Below are positions 42,031 to 50,984 of a stretch of DNA of 64,000 bases, in pieces. Origin of the DNA: Clostridiales bacterium (lineage in GTDB: Bacteria > Bacillota > Clostridia > Christensenellales > Borkfalkiaceae). A program made the translations under genes and the position numbers. Positions within the stretch are counted from its first letter, which is position 1; every line of letters begins with the position of its first letter. The stretch is taken from assembly GCA_015071005.1 (NCBI GenBank), contig SVIG01000005.1, positions 1 to 64,000 on the forward strand. Reading direction: 5' to 3'. The notes under the pieces were generated by a model. The model ran no database searches. It was not told the origin of the DNA and saw nothing but the letters and a program-made list of their open reading frames with translations.

Positions 42031-44037
42031 TTAGCCCAAAACCGTACCGTCGGCTACGTCCTTTTCAGGGACGACGAGCGAGAAATTCCCGTTCTCGTCT
42101 TCCGCGCCCAAGATCATGCCTTGCGATTCGATACCGCAAATTTTTCTAGGTGCAAGGTTGGTGACAAACACCACTTTCTTGCCGACCATTTCTTCGGGTT
42201 TATAGTGTTTTGCAATGCCCGAAACGATCGTTCTAACTTCGTCGCCAAACTTCACCGTCTCTTTCAAAAGCTTGCTCGATTTGGGTACGGCTTCGCACGC
42301 GATAATCTCGCCCACGCGGAGCTGTACTTTCAAAAAGTCGTCGAACGCAATCGTAGGCGTTTCTTCCTTTTCTTCTTCGGACGGGGCTACCGTGTCCGCA
42401 TTCACCGCTTTTTTCTCATCTTGGGGGGCGGTTTTTGCCATTTCTGCCGCATACGCAGCCGCCTGTGCCGCGCGGATCTTTTCCACTTCCGCAAGCAAGG
42501 GCTTCATATCCGTAATACGAACGAACAAGGGTTGGATAGCCGTCACACTCACGCTGTCGCGCACGCCGAAAGTTTCGCAAACCGAAAGCTCGCGGCTCTC
42601 GCCACCAAACGCCGTGAAAATCTTCGCGCTTGTTTCGGGCATAAAGCTATCGAGCAAGCTCGCGCCGATTTGGATTGCTTCCGCAAGGTTATACAAAACG
42701 TCGTTCAAGCGACCCTTCTTCGCTTCGTCTTTCGCGAGCGCCCAAGGCATCGTTTCGTCGATATATTTGTTTGCGCGGCGGAAGATAGAGAACACTTCCG
42801 AAATCGCGTCCGCAATACGGAGCTCGTCCGCTTTTGCAATCGCTTTCTTCACCGCGGCAAGAATCGTCGCTTTGAATTCCGCGTCGGGGTCTTCTTCGTT
42901 TACCGCTTTCACAACCGTACCGCCAAAATATTTGTCGATCATCGCAACCGTACGGCTTACAAGATTACCGAGCACGTTTGCAAGGTCGGTGTTAAAGCGT
43001 TCTGCAACGAGTTCCCACGTGATTTGACCGTCGTTATCGAACGGCATTTCGTGGAGTACGAAATAGCGCACCGCGTCTACGCCGAAAAGTCGAGCCAAGT
43101 CGTCCGCGTAGATAACGTTGCCCTTCGATTTACTCATCTTGCCGTCACCTTGCAAAAGCCAAGGATGCCCGAATACCTGCTTGGGCAACGGTTCGCCGAG
43201 CGCCATCAAGAAGATGGGCCAATAAATGGTATGGAAACGCAAGATGTCCTTGCCGATAAGATGCAAGTCAGCAGGCCAATATTTTTTGTATTTTTCGTCG
43301 TGATTGCCGTCTACGTCGTAGCCAATACCCGTAATATAATTGGAAAGGGCGTCCATCCAAACGTAGGTGACGTGCTTGGGATCAAAGTCCACGGGAATCC
43401 CCCACGTGAAGGACGTACGCGACACACAAAGATCCTGCAACCCCTTCAAAAGGAAGTTGTTCATCATCTCGTTCTTACGGGAAACGGGCTGAATGAACTC
43501 GGGATGGGTGTTGATATGCTCGATGAGTCTATCGGCATACTTGCCCATCTTAAAGAAATACGCTTCTTCGCGCGCAGGTTTTACGTCGCGACCGCAGTCG
43601 GGGCATTTGCCGTCTACAAGCTGACTTTCCGTCCAAAAGGATTCGCAAGGGGTGCAATACATACCCTCGTAATAACCCTTGTAAATGTCCCCTTGATCGT
43701 AGAACTTTTTGAAAATTTTTGCAACCTGCTTTGCATGATAAGGATCAGTCGTACGCATAAATTTATCGTACGACGTACCAACGAGATCCCAAATGCCTTG
43801 GATTTCGCCTGCAATATTGTCCACGAAAGCTTGGGGCGTTACTCCTGCCGCTTCCGCTTTTTCTTGAATTTTTTGACCATGCTCGTCCGTACCCGTTTGG
43901 AAGAATACGTCGTAGCCTTCTTTGCGCTTAAAGCGCGCAATCGCGTCCGCTAAAATCGCTTCGTAGGTGTTCCCGATGTGAGGCTTTCCCGACGTGTACG
44001 CAATCGCCGTCGTAATGTAATAGGGTTTTTTTGCCAT
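42031..44037 (-). CDS. metG: Methionyl-tRNA synthetase with C-terminal tRNA-binding domain
   Basis: 668 residues. HIGH motif as KPHIGNTYE, zinc knuckle CTPCESFW...CPDCGRD, KMSKSKGN, and a C-terminal Trbp111-like OB fold (FLKVQLRVGEIIACEAVPKSSKLLKETVKFG). An acidic/alanine linker joins them. First gene of metG-tatD-radical SAM; promoter TTTACT-17-TATAAT. Confidence 0.98.
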   Translation of the reverse strand: MAKKPYYITTAIAYTSGKPHIGNTYEAILADAIARFKRKEGYDVFFQTGTDEHGQKIQEKAEAAGVTPQAFVDNIAGEIQGIWDLVGTSYDKFMRTTDPYHAKQVAKIFKKFYDQGDIYKGYYEGMYCTPCESFWTESQLVDGKCPDCGRDVKPAREEAYFFKMGKYADRLIEHINTHPEFIQPVSRKNEMMNNFLLKGLQDLCVSRTSFTWGIPVDFDPKHVTYVWMDALSNYITGIGYDVDGNHDEKYKKYWPADLHLIGKDILRFHTIYWPIFLMALGEPLPKQVFGHPWLLQGDGKMSKSKGNVIYADDLARLFGVDAVRYFVLHEMPFDNDGQITWELVAERFNTDLANVLGNLVSRTVAMIDKYFGGTVVKAVNEEDPDAEFKATILAAVKKAIAKADELRIADAISEVFSIFRRANKYIDETMPWALAKDEAKKGRLNDVLYNLAEAIQIGASLLDSFMPETSAKIFTAFGGESRELSVCETFGVRDSVSVTAIQPLFVRITDMKPLLAEVEKIRAAQAAAYAAEMAKTAPQDEKKAVNADTVAPSEEEKEETPTIAFDDFLKVQLRVGEIIACEAVPKSSKLLKETVKFGDEVRTIVSGIAKHYKPEEMVGKKVVFVTNLAPRKICGIESQGMILGAEDENGNFSLVVPEKDVADGTVLG

Positions 44038-44069
44038 AACAAAACTCCTTTTTTCTCAATATCTTTTTC

Positions 44070-44098
44070 ATTATACTACTTTTCATAAGAAAAGTAAA
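44070..44098 (-). promoter_or_regulatory. Promoter of the metG operon
   Basis: On the minus strand TTTACT - 17 bp - TATAAT. Confidence 0.75.
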
Positions 44099-44185
44099 CC
44101 GATTTTTACGCCGCCGAATGGGCAAATCTTCCCATCTTACGATTTTTCAAGCATTTCACGCTCCAAAGGCGCATATATTTAGCGT

Positions 44186-44788
44186 ATGAATATCCTTTTT
44201 AGCGGCGTACTGCTTTTATGCTCTGTCATCATTCTAATCCGCGCACCCGAGAATTTTTTAGCCGCCATACTTGACGGTGGCTCGCGCGCGGCAACCCTTT
44301 GCGTTTCCCTAATCGCCACCTACTCGGTGTGGATGGGGTTGATCAAGGTTTGGGAAGACAGCGGCGTAACGCGCGGCGTATCCAAGCTTTTGCGCCCACT
44401 CGCCAAAAAGCTTTTCAAAACGGATGATAGAGCGGCGCTCGACGCGGTTTGTATGAATCTTTCCGTTAACCTGCTCGGAGTATCGGGCGCGGCGACGCCC
44501 TACGGCGTAAAAGCCGCGCAACTGCTCGATCAATCGGAAAACGCGGAATATTCGTCCTCGATGTTTTTCGTACTCAACGCGACGTCCTTACAACTCCTGC
44601 CCACCTCGCTGATTGCCGTGCGCGTTTCTATGCACAGTCTATCCCCAGCCGATATCGTATTTCCCACCCTTTTCACGACGCTTTTCTCCACCATTTTGGG
44701 CGGTTTCTTGACTTGGCTATTCTTACGCCCTAAAAAACGAGAAAACGTATGTAAATTTTTACAAATACAGGGGGCAGGTACGCAATGA
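44186..44788 (+). CDS. spmA: Spore maturation protein A
   Basis: 200 residues, polytopic membrane protein of the nucleoside-recognition (Gate) family: GGSRAATLCVSLIATYSVWMGLIKVWEDSGVTRGVSKLL and NLLGVSGAATPYGVKAAQLLD. With SpmB it affects spore core dehydration in Bacillus and Clostridium. No good ribosome binding site; a TATATT lies 6 nt before the ATG, but the -35 box is poor. Its last codons carry a dispersed motif copy (QGAGTQ). Confidence 0.9.
   Translation: MNILFSGVLLLCSVIILIRAPENFLAAILDGGSRAATLCVSLIATYSVWMGLIKVWEDSGVTRGVSKLLRPLAKKLFKTDDRAALDAVCMNLSVNLLGVSGAATPYGVKAAQLLDQSENAEYSSSMFFVLNATSLQLLPTSLIAVRVSMHSLSPADIVFPTLFTTLFSTILGGFLTWLFLRPKKRENVCKFLQIQGAGTQ
44770..44788 (+). repeat. Dispersed motif copy at the spmA/spmB junction
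   Basis: GGGGGCAGGTACGCAATGA, includes the spmB start codon and the spmA stop. Confidence 0.65.
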
Positions 44789-45300
44789 CAACCTTTTTAG
44801 CGCTTATTGTTCCCACCATTTTTTTGGGTTCGTTCCTCTTTGCAATATGCCGCAAAGTCAAGGTGTACGACTCTTTTACACAAGGCATGAAAGGGGCAAT
44901 TCCCTTGATCGTTTCTATCTTTCCGTATATTGCGGCGGTGACGATGCTTTCCAAGCTTTTAGAAGTAAGCGGCTTGGGTGCGCAGCTTGCCGAGCTCCTT
45001 TCCCCTTTTTTTCACTTCCTTGGCGTGCCTGAAGAGCTTGCACCGCTCATTTTAATCAAGCCCCTTTCAGGCAGCGGCTCGATTGCCGTGATTTCGGATA
45101 TTCTCGACATTTACGGCGTGGATAGCTATATCGCAAGATGCGCTTGCGTGCTTTACGGCTCGTCCGAAACCGTTTTTTATATCGGCGCGGTGTACTTTTC
45201 AGGCATTAAACGAAAGCGTTTGCACGTGGCTTTATTGATTTCCCTTTTCGCCTATTTTTTATCCATAATTGTTGGATGTGCCCTTTGCCGAATTTTGTAA
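44785..45300 (+). CDS. spmB: Spore maturation protein B
   Basis: 171 residues, Gate-family membrane protein: FTQGMKGAIPLIVSIFPYIAAVTML and IKPLSGSGSIAVISDILDIYGVDSYIARCACVLYGSSETVFYIGAVYF, typical for SpmB. Overlaps spmA by ATGA, so the two are translated together. Confidence 0.93.
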   Translation: MTTFLALIVPTIFLGSFLFAICRKVKVYDSFTQGMKGAIPLIVSIFPYIAAVTMLSKLLEVSGLGAQLAELLSPFFHFLGVPEELAPLILIKPLSGSGSIAVISDILDIYGVDSYIARCACVLYGSSETVFYIGAVYFSGIKRKRLHVALLISLFAYFLSIIVGCALCRIL

Positions 45301-45456
45301 AGTTTTTGATAAATTAACATTTTCGATTGAAAAAAACAGCTTTTTTGATTGATTTTTCACATTTTTAAGGAAAATAAATGTGAAAATGTGAATTTCTAAC
45401 ATTTTTTGAACGCACTATATCGTTTTGAAAAAAATAAAATTTTTTCATTTATTTTC
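45301..45456. other. AT-rich gap after spmB
   Basis: No gene. Contains TTCACATTTT and AAAATGTGAA as an inverted repeat around 45353-45395 and several A/T runs. No clear terminator for spmB. Confidence 0.5.
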
Positions 45457-45485
45457 TTTACTTTTCTGCGGAGTCGGGGTATAAT
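45457..45485 (+). promoter_or_regulatory. Promoter of an orphan small RNA
   Basis: TTTACT - 17 bp - TATAAT, with no ORF downstream before a strong terminator. Confidence 0.75.
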
Positions 45486-45491
45486 ATACTT

Positions 45492-45604
45492 GTAAATCGG
45501 TTGAGGAAACCGACTACATAACAAAGCTCATCATTTTCCCCCTTATCATATTAGGTAACCGCCTTGGAGTCGCAAGATTCCAAGGCGGTTATCTTTTGTT
45601 TTTA
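45492..45604 (+). ncRNA. Putative trans-acting small RNA with C-rich loop
   Basis: About 110 nt between a good promoter and a strong terminator, without a credible ORF. Order: hairpin TCGGTT-GAGGA-AACCGA, an unpaired stretch with CATTTTCCCCCTTATC, then the 13-bp terminator stem. The CCCCCUUAU part could pair with purine-rich ribosome binding sites such as ATAAGGGG before rlmD or AAGGGGGA before the EF-G paralogue, in the manner of RsaE-like RNAs. I do not recognise it as a known family. Confidence 0.65.
45556..45604 (+). terminator. Terminator of the small RNA
   Basis: TAACCGCCTTGGA-9 nt-TCCAAGGCGGTTA then TCTTTTGTTTTT. Confidence 0.9.
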
Positions 45605-45613
45605 TCACCAGAT

Positions 45614-45654
45614 AAAAAATGCCGCGATGGAAAAATCCGTCGCGGCATATCTTT
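45614..45654 (-). terminator. Terminator of the flavoprotein gene
   Basis: ATGCCGCGACGG-loop-CCATCGCGGCAT followed by TTTTTTA on the minus strand. Confidence 0.85.
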
Positions 45655-45661
45655 TATTCCG

Positions 45662-46207
45662 TTAATCGTGTACCGATAAACCCATTTCATAGGCGATGGT
45701 CATAAGCTCAGGGCGGTTTTTCACTTCCCCTTTCTCATAGACACCTTTACCATACAACGTCCCCTTTTCTTCGTAGCCGTCGATACACATAGCAAAGCCG
45801 TGGAAACAAGCGAGCGTGATATCGAGCGTGTCTTCATCGTCTTCCGCCGCCGTTGCGATATAGTATAAATCCTTATTCGCAATTTCCGTCCACCGCGCCA
45901 CCGTTCTATCGATGACGGCTTTGAGCTGCGCGCAAATGGAATAGAAATATACGGGGCTCGACAAAACAAGCACGTCACAATCGATAATCTTTTGCAAAAT
46001 GTCCGCCATATCGTCGTTAAACACGCACCTGCCCCCGTGATCTTTGCAATAATAGCAACCCGTACAAGGGGAAATTTTCTTTTCGCAAACGAAGATTTTT
46101 TCCACTTCATTCCCGTTTTCAAGCGCGCCTTTTGCAAACTCGTCGCATAAAATATCCGAGTTTCCGCCCTTTCTCGGGCTACCCGATAAAATAAGTACTT
46201 TCTTCAT
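45662..46207 (-). CDS. Flavodoxin-like NADPH-dependent reductase with cysteine cluster
   Basis: 181 residues from MKKVLILSGSPRKGGNSDIL (FMN phosphate loop); start at 46207 with GGAGATC upstream. SPCTGCYYCKDHGGRCVFNDDM holds the CxxCxxC of iron-sulfur flavoproteins. PVYFYSICAQLKAVIDR is the second flavin-binding stretch. Carries electrons to unknown acceptors. The GGRCVFN codons match the dispersed motif. Confidence 0.88.
   Translation of the reverse strand: MKKVLILSGSPRKGGNSDILCDEFAKGALENGNEVEKIFVCEKKISPCTGCYYCKDHGGRCVFNDDMADILQKIIDCDVLVLSSPVYFYSICAQLKAVIDRTVARWTEIANKDLYYIATAAEDDEDTLDITLACFHGFAMCIDGYEEKGTLYGKGVYEKGEVKNRPELMTIAYEMGLSVHD
46017..46036 (-). repeat. Dispersed motif copy in the flavoprotein gene
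   Basis: Minus-strand GGGGGCAGGTGCGTGTTTAA; may be dictated by a conserved GGRCVFNDDM protein motif. Confidence 0.35.
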
Positions 46208-46227
46208 TTTTGATCTCCGTTTATGTA

Positions 46228-46255
46228 AAATCCCGTCGGCACGCCGACGGGATTT
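46228..46255 (-). terminator. Hairpin between pckG and the flavoprotein gene
   Basis: AAATCCCGTCGGC-GT-GCCGACGGGATTT followed by TACATAAA; a strong stem but a weak T-run, so readthrough is possible. Confidence 0.6.
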
Positions 46256-46272
46256 GCATTCATTCAATCGAA

Positions 46273-48051
46273 TTATTCAGCGCAGTTCTTTTTAAGAATT
46301 GCAAGGTTATCCATAATTTCCTTGGGCATCTTGTCGCCGAAGTTTTCTGCGTAGTAGGAAGTGATTTCTTCCGCTTCCGCAGCCCAACGAGCTTTGTCAA
46401 CTACAAGGAGTTTATCAAGCGTAGCCGCGTCGATATCGCAGTTTTCGATGTTGATATCTTTCGCATAAGGAAGGTAACCGATAGCCGTTTCACGAGCTTC
46501 TACCTTGCCTTCGCAACGATCAAGAATCCAGTCAAGAACGCGCATATTATCGCCGAAACCAGGCCACATGAAGTTGCCGTTTTCGTCCTGACGGAACCAG
46601 TTTACGTTGAAGATCTTGGGTTGCTTATCTTCGGGAACTTTCGCGCCCATGTCGATCCAGTGTTGGAAATAACGATCAACCGAGTAGCCCATGAAAGGCT
46701 TCATTGCCATGGGGTCGTGGCGGAGTACGCCAACCGCACCCGTAGCAGCAGCCGTCGTTTCGGAGGACATGATCGTACCAACGAACGTACCGTGGTTCCA
46801 ATCGCGGGATTGGTAAACGAGCGGCGTCGTCGTTGCTCTTCTACCGCCAAAGATGATTGCGGAAAGAGGTACGCCTGCCTTCGAATTGAATTCAGGCGAG
46901 ATGCAAGGGCAGTTTTCTGCAGGAGCGGTGAAACGAGAGTTGGGATGCGCTGCGTTGCGGCCGCAATCAGGCGTCCAAGGCTTACCCGTCCAATCGATCA
47001 AGTTTGCAGGAGCTTCCTTCGTGAGCTTTTCCCACCAAACGGTGTTGTCCGCAGGATTAAGCGCAACGTTCGTGAAAATCGTGCCCTTCATCGTGGAATG
47101 CAACGCATTGGGGTTGGACTTTTCGTTCGTACCGGGAGCAACGCCGAAGAAACCGTTTTCAGGGTTGCAAGCCCAAAGTCTGCCGTCTTCGCCTACTCTG
47201 ATCCAAGCGATATCGTCGCCGACGCATTGTACTTCGTAGCCTGCGTCAAGGTATTGCTTGGGAGGAATCAACATTGCAAGGTTCGTCTTACCGCAAGCGG
47301 AAGGGAACGCTGCTGCAACGTATTTCATTTCGCTATCGCCAGGGCGCTTAACGCCAAGGATGAGCATGTGTTCTGCCATCCAGCCTTCCTTTCTACCAAG
47401 GTTGGTCGCGATACGAAGCGCGAAGCACTTTTTACCGAGCAATACGTTACCGCCGTAAGCCGAGTTCACGGAAATAATCGTGTTGTCTTCGGGGAAATGC
47501 ATGATATATCTCTTTTCAGGATCAACGTCGCACTTTGCGTGGAAACCCTTAACGAAATCGCCGTTTTCGCCGAGTTGGTCAAGGCACATCGTACCTACTC
47601 TCGTCATAATCATCATGTTGAGCACAACGTAGATGGAGTCGGTAATTTCGATACCGATTTTCGAGAAAGGCGAGCCTACAACGCCCATCGAATAAGGGAT
47701 AACGTACATCGTTCTGCCCTTATACGCGCCCTTCGCAATTTCGTTTACCATTGCATACGCGTCCTTGGGTGCCTTCCATTTAACGATGGAATGAGGAAGC
47801 GCGTCTTCTTCGTTTTCGCAGCAGATAAAGGTTCTGTCTTCTACACGCGCAACGTCGTTTTCAGCCGTTCTGTGATAATAGCAACCAGGCAACTTTTCTT
47901 GGTTAAGCTTGATCATTTCGCCCGTAGCGCAAGCTTCTTCTCTCAATGCGTCGCGTTGTGCGTCGCTACCGTCGATCCATACCACGTTATCGGGTTGCGC
48001 AAACGCTTTTACGTCTTCAACAAATTGAAGAACTTTCTTGTTGTTGGTCAT
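46273..48051 (-). CDS. pckG: Phosphoenolpyruvate carboxykinase (GTP)
   Basis: 592 residues. GTP-type PEPCK: P-loop AFPSACGKTNLAML with the reactive cysteine, SAYGGNVLLGKKCFALR, and KLTKEAPANLIDWTGKPWTP. Interconverts oxaloacetate and PEP; in anaerobes it often fixes CO2 in the direction of oxaloacetate. Promoter TTTACA-17-TATAAT, ribosome binding site AAAGGAG. Confidence 0.98.
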   Translation of the reverse strand: MTNNKKVLQFVEDVKAFAQPDNVVWIDGSDAQRDALREEACATGEMIKLNQEKLPGCYYHRTAENDVARVEDRTFICCENEEDALPHSIVKWKAPKDAYAMVNEIAKGAYKGRTMYVIPYSMGVVGSPFSKIGIEITDSIYVVLNMMIMTRVGTMCLDQLGENGDFVKGFHAKCDVDPEKRYIMHFPEDNTIISVNSAYGGNVLLGKKCFALRIATNLGRKEGWMAEHMLILGVKRPGDSEMKYVAAAFPSACGKTNLAMLIPPKQYLDAGYEVQCVGDDIAWIRVGEDGRLWACNPENGFFGVAPGTNEKSNPNALHSTMKGTIFTNVALNPADNTVWWEKLTKEAPANLIDWTGKPWTPDCGRNAAHPNSRFTAPAENCPCISPEFNSKAGVPLSAIIFGGRRATTTPLVYQSRDWNHGTFVGTIMSSETTAAATGAVGVLRHDPMAMKPFMGYSVDRYFQHWIDMGAKVPEDKQPKIFNVNWFRQDENGNFMWPGFGDNMRVLDWILDRCEGKVEARETAIGYLPYAKDINIENCDIDAATLDKLLVVDKARWAAEAEEITSYYAENFGDKMPKEIMDNLAILKKNCAE

Positions 48052-48137
48052 AATGTATCTCCTTTTTTGAAAATAAAATTTTTACCGTTTTTATTTTGGT
48101 CGTTACGCGCGTATAGTACGCCATAATTACCAAAAAT

Positions 48138-48166
48138 ATTATATCATATTAAAACGGAATTGTAAA
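48138..48166 (-). promoter_or_regulatory. Promoter of pckG
   Basis: On the minus strand TTTACA - 17 bp - TATAAT, leader about 80 nt. Confidence 0.75.
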
Positions 48167-48245
48167 CAGTTTTGCGAAAAAAAATTGCTCGATTTTTATC
48201 AAAAAACTCTTGATTTTTCTCTCTTTTTTGTCCATAGAGAAGAAA

Positions 48246-48280
48246 AACGCGCGCCGCAAAGACAACGGCGGCGTTTTTTA
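48246..48280 (-). terminator. Terminator of the glycosyltransferase gene
   Basis: CGCCGC-loop-GCGGCG then CGCGTTTTTC on the minus strand. Confidence 0.65.
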
Positions 48281-48315
48281 TTGCTTCCTAGGTCTTTTCA
48301 ACCCTCGAATTTTTA

Positions 48316-50037
48316 CTATCTCACACCGCCCATCGAGCGACTATACCGCGCGCGACGGACTTTTTCCACCTCGCGGTTATACCCAAACAACCGATTCGCC
48401 GCAAGGGAAATTTCCGTCGTTTGTCTATCGATCGCCGCCGTTTCCTCTTCCGTATAACGAACGTTAGAAAAGAAAAGCAAAACAATCGACGCATACCCCG
48501 TCGCCACAATGAGCAGCACAGGCAAAGCTCCCCTATGAAAAAACAGGGATATCGCAAGCAAAATACTCGAAAATACAATTTCTTTCCATTGAAATTTCAA
48601 GGCAAACCACACCCCGATTTTTTGTGAGGATTTCGGCGTAACGATAAACCGCGCCTTCTTACCCATCATTCCCATCGCCGCCGAAATTAAGGACGTCGTC
48701 AGCATCGAGCCGTAGAGCATAATCACGGACACGGTATATAAAAGCGTGCGCAAAGGATTAAATCGGAAAGTCCAAGTAAAAAAGTCGTTGAGCATCGGCG
48801 AGAAAAAGAAAATCACGGTCGGTACGATCATCCAAGGCGAGTACGCCGCCCCCAAATCGATTTTCAGCAAGGGTGCGATCATCAAATTCGTAAAGATGAA
48901 AAAGGCGAAAATCGCCGTCAGTGGTAAGTTATAAGTGAAAAGCGCGATGTCGAGCTTTTCATACCATTTCATCTTTGAGCGCACGATTTTGCCGGTGTAT
49001 TTTTTGATAAATTCCAAGTTCCCCTGCGTCCATTTGGAATGCCGCTTTTTGAAGGCGACGTAGTCGATCGGGTACTCTTCCTTACATACGATATTCGGCG
49101 CAAACGCCACGTAATAGCCCGCGTTTCTCGCCTCGATACTCAAACATAAATCTTCCGCAACGAGCGGCGGAAAACCGCCCGCCTTTTCATAACAATCCCG
49201 TTTGATCATCGCGCCGTGACCAAGCATCGTCGAAAATCCGTAAAAATGCTTCATCGTTTGATAGGTCGGCCAATGAGAATTGACGCCGACGTGAAAAAGC
49301 TTCATAAAGAAATTTCGATTTCTATCCGACACGTGATTCGCTTGCACAATCCCCACGTTTTTGCGCGCATAGAAATATTTCAAGCTCTCATAAAGATAGT
49401 TTCGCGGCAAAATCTCGTCCGAATCAAGAATCACGTAATAATCATACCCCTTTTCCTTGCACTCTTGTGAGAAGAAATAGTTGTTGATATTCCCTGCCTT
49501 AAACCCTTCGCGGTTTTTTCGGCGCACAACCTTTACACCGTGTTTGAGCGCAAACTCGTTGACCTTTTCCCTGTACTCCTCACTCGTCGAATCGTCCAAA
49601 ATCACCACGTCGAAATTAGGATAGTTTTGGCGCATACTCGCTTCCAAACTCCTTCCGTCAAAATCATTGCAGGTGCAATAGGCAAGCAAAATTTTATCTT
49701 TTGCGCCGCGCACGTCGGTGTCAATGACGTCAAAATATCTACGGTACAAGCGGCGGCGGAACAAATAATACCAAGCAACGTAAATAAAATCTTTTACGCC
49801 GTTGAGCCAAAAATAGGAAATGAAAACCGCGTTAAAAATTAAGAGCAATCTTGCCCCTATCCGTAAAAACAAGGACGCCTTCACCCCTTTCACAAACGGC
49901 ACTCTCGCGAAATTCGGCGAGAAATGATACCATAAAAACGCCGTCAACACCGTCCACACAACGAGCATTGTCACGTACAGCGCAGGACTTTTTTTCATTC
50001 TCTCCTTCTCTTTCCCTTTTTCAGATTTTTCTTTCAT
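48316..50037 (-). CDS. Membrane glycosyltransferase family 2 (cellulose/hyaluronan synthase-like)
   Basis: About 573 residues. Two N-terminal membrane helices, a cytoplasmic GT2 domain with VVILDDSTS, ILDSDEIL, VAEDLCLSIEARNAG and a QxxRW-like RHSKWTQGN, then about five C-terminal helices. That is the layout of processive polysaccharide synthases. No PilZ domain or partner subunit is visible. Start at 50037 with GGAG 9 nt upstream; MKKSPALYV at 49998 with AAGGAG is an alternative. Acceptor and sugar unknown. Confidence 0.9.
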   Translation of the reverse strand: MKEKSEKGKEKERMKKSPALYVTMLVVWTVLTAFLWYHFSPNFARVPFVKGVKASLFLRIGARLLLIFNAVFISYFWLNGVKDFIYVAWYYLFRRRLYRRYFDVIDTDVRGAKDKILLAYCTCNDFDGRSLEASMRQNYPNFDVVILDDSTSEEYREKVNEFALKHGVKVVRRKNREGFKAGNINNYFFSQECKEKGYDYYVILDSDEILPRNYLYESLKYFYARKNVGIVQANHVSDRNRNFFMKLFHVGVNSHWPTYQTMKHFYGFSTMLGHGAMIKRDCYEKAGGFPPLVAEDLCLSIEARNAGYYVAFAPNIVCKEEYPIDYVAFKKRHSKWTQGNLEFIKKYTGKIVRSKMKWYEKLDIALFTYNLPLTAIFAFFIFTNLMIAPLLKIDLGAAYSPWMIVPTVIFFFSPMLNDFFTWTFRFNPLRTLLYTVSVIMLYGSMLTTSLISAAMGMMGKKARFIVTPKSSQKIGVWFALKFQWKEIVFSSILLAISLFFHRGALPVLLIVATGYASIVLLFFSNVRYTEEETAAIDRQTTEISLAANRLFGYNREVEKVRRARYSRSMGGVR

Positions 50038-50119
50038 TTTGCCACACTCCAAGTTTTTGCTTTTCGTACTTATTTTGTGGCTCTTTTTGCAAATTCATAC
50101 CTTTTTCTTGCGCGCAGAC

Positions 50120-50148
50120 TTGACAAACGTTTTTTCTTCCTATATAAT
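50120..50148 (+). promoter_or_regulatory. Promoter of proBAC
   Basis: TTGACA - 17 bp - TATAAT, leader about 57 nt. Confidence 0.85.
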
Positions 50149-50211
50149 ATAATGTATAATCGAAAAAATGGTTTAATCTCAGGTATAAAATCAAGAAAAG
50201 GAATAGTAGAG

Positions 50212-50982
50212 ATGCGAATAGTGGTCAAAGTGGGCACGTCAACGTTGGCGCACGAAACGGGAAAACTGAATATCAAACGCACGGGCGCGCTCGTGCAAGT
50301 TTTAAGCGATTTGAAGAACGCGGGCCATGAAGTAATCCTCGTTTCCTCGGGCGCAATCGGTATGGGCGTGGGCAAGCTCGGTCTTTCCCAAAAGCCGACG
50401 GATATCCCCACCAAACAAGCGGCGGCGGCTGTCGGTCAATGCGAATTGATGTACACCTACGATCGCCTCTTTACCGAATACGGACATACCGTCGCGCAAA
50501 TTCTTTTGACCGGCTCGGACTTTTCGTCCGACGAGCGGCACGAGAATTTCAATAACACGATGTCCCGTCTTTTGGCGCTCGGCGCGCTCCCGATTATCAA
50601 CGAAAACGATACGATTGCAACGGAAGAAATCAAGGTGGGCGATAACGACACCCTTTCCGCGCTCGTTGCGGTCAGCGTGAAGGCAGACCTTTTGGCAATC
50701 CTTTCCGACGTGGACGGGCTTTACTCGGCAGATCCACGTAAAAATGCGAACGCACAATTTATTGAACGCGTACACGGTATCCCCGAATCAATTTTTGAAA
50801 CGGCTGGCGACGTCGGCTCGAATTTGGGTACGGGGGGCATGAAAACGAAACTCAACGCAGCGAAAATTTGCGTAGAAAAGGGCGTGAATATGGCGATTGC
50901 TAACGGCGAAAACCCCGACCTTTTGTACGACGTTGTCGACGGCAAAACGAGCCGCTACACTTTATTTGTTGCAGGAAAATAA
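50212..50982 (+). CDS. proB: Glutamate 5-kinase
   Basis: 256 residues, amino-acid kinase domain only (no PUA domain), as in many Clostridia. [17 protein letters not shown] sets the start at 50212 (AAAGGA upstream); the ORF track begins upstream of the promoter. [39 protein letters not shown] and GTGGMKTKL are characteristic. First step from glutamate to proline. Confidence 0.97.
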   Translation: MRIVVKVGTSTLAHETGKLNIKRTGALVQVLSDLKNAGHEVILVSSGAIGMGVGKLGLSQKPTDIPTKQAAAAVGQCELMYTYDRLFTEYGHTVAQILLTGSDFSSDERHENFNNTMSRLLALGALPIINENDTIATEEIKVGDNDTLSALVAVSVKADLLAILSDVDGLYSADPRKNANAQFIERVHGIPESIFETAGDVGSNLGTGGMKTKLNAAKICVEKGVNMAIANGENPDLLYDVVDGKTSRYTLFVAGK

Positions 50983-50984
50983 CT

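Noticed and set aside
42121-43953. 610-aa + strand ORF opposite metG
   Set aside because: Antisense shadow of a clear methionyl-tRNA synthetase; composition is Arg/Phe/His-rich and without domains.
46210-48126. 638-aa + strand ORF opposite pckG
   Set aside because: Antisense shadow of a clear PEP carboxykinase.
50152-50211. Leaderless upstream start for proB at 50152 (MYNRKNG...)
   Set aside because: That ATG is only 3 nt after the -10 box, so it would lie before the expected transcription start. MRIVVKVG at 50212 has a ribosome binding site and matches the family start.
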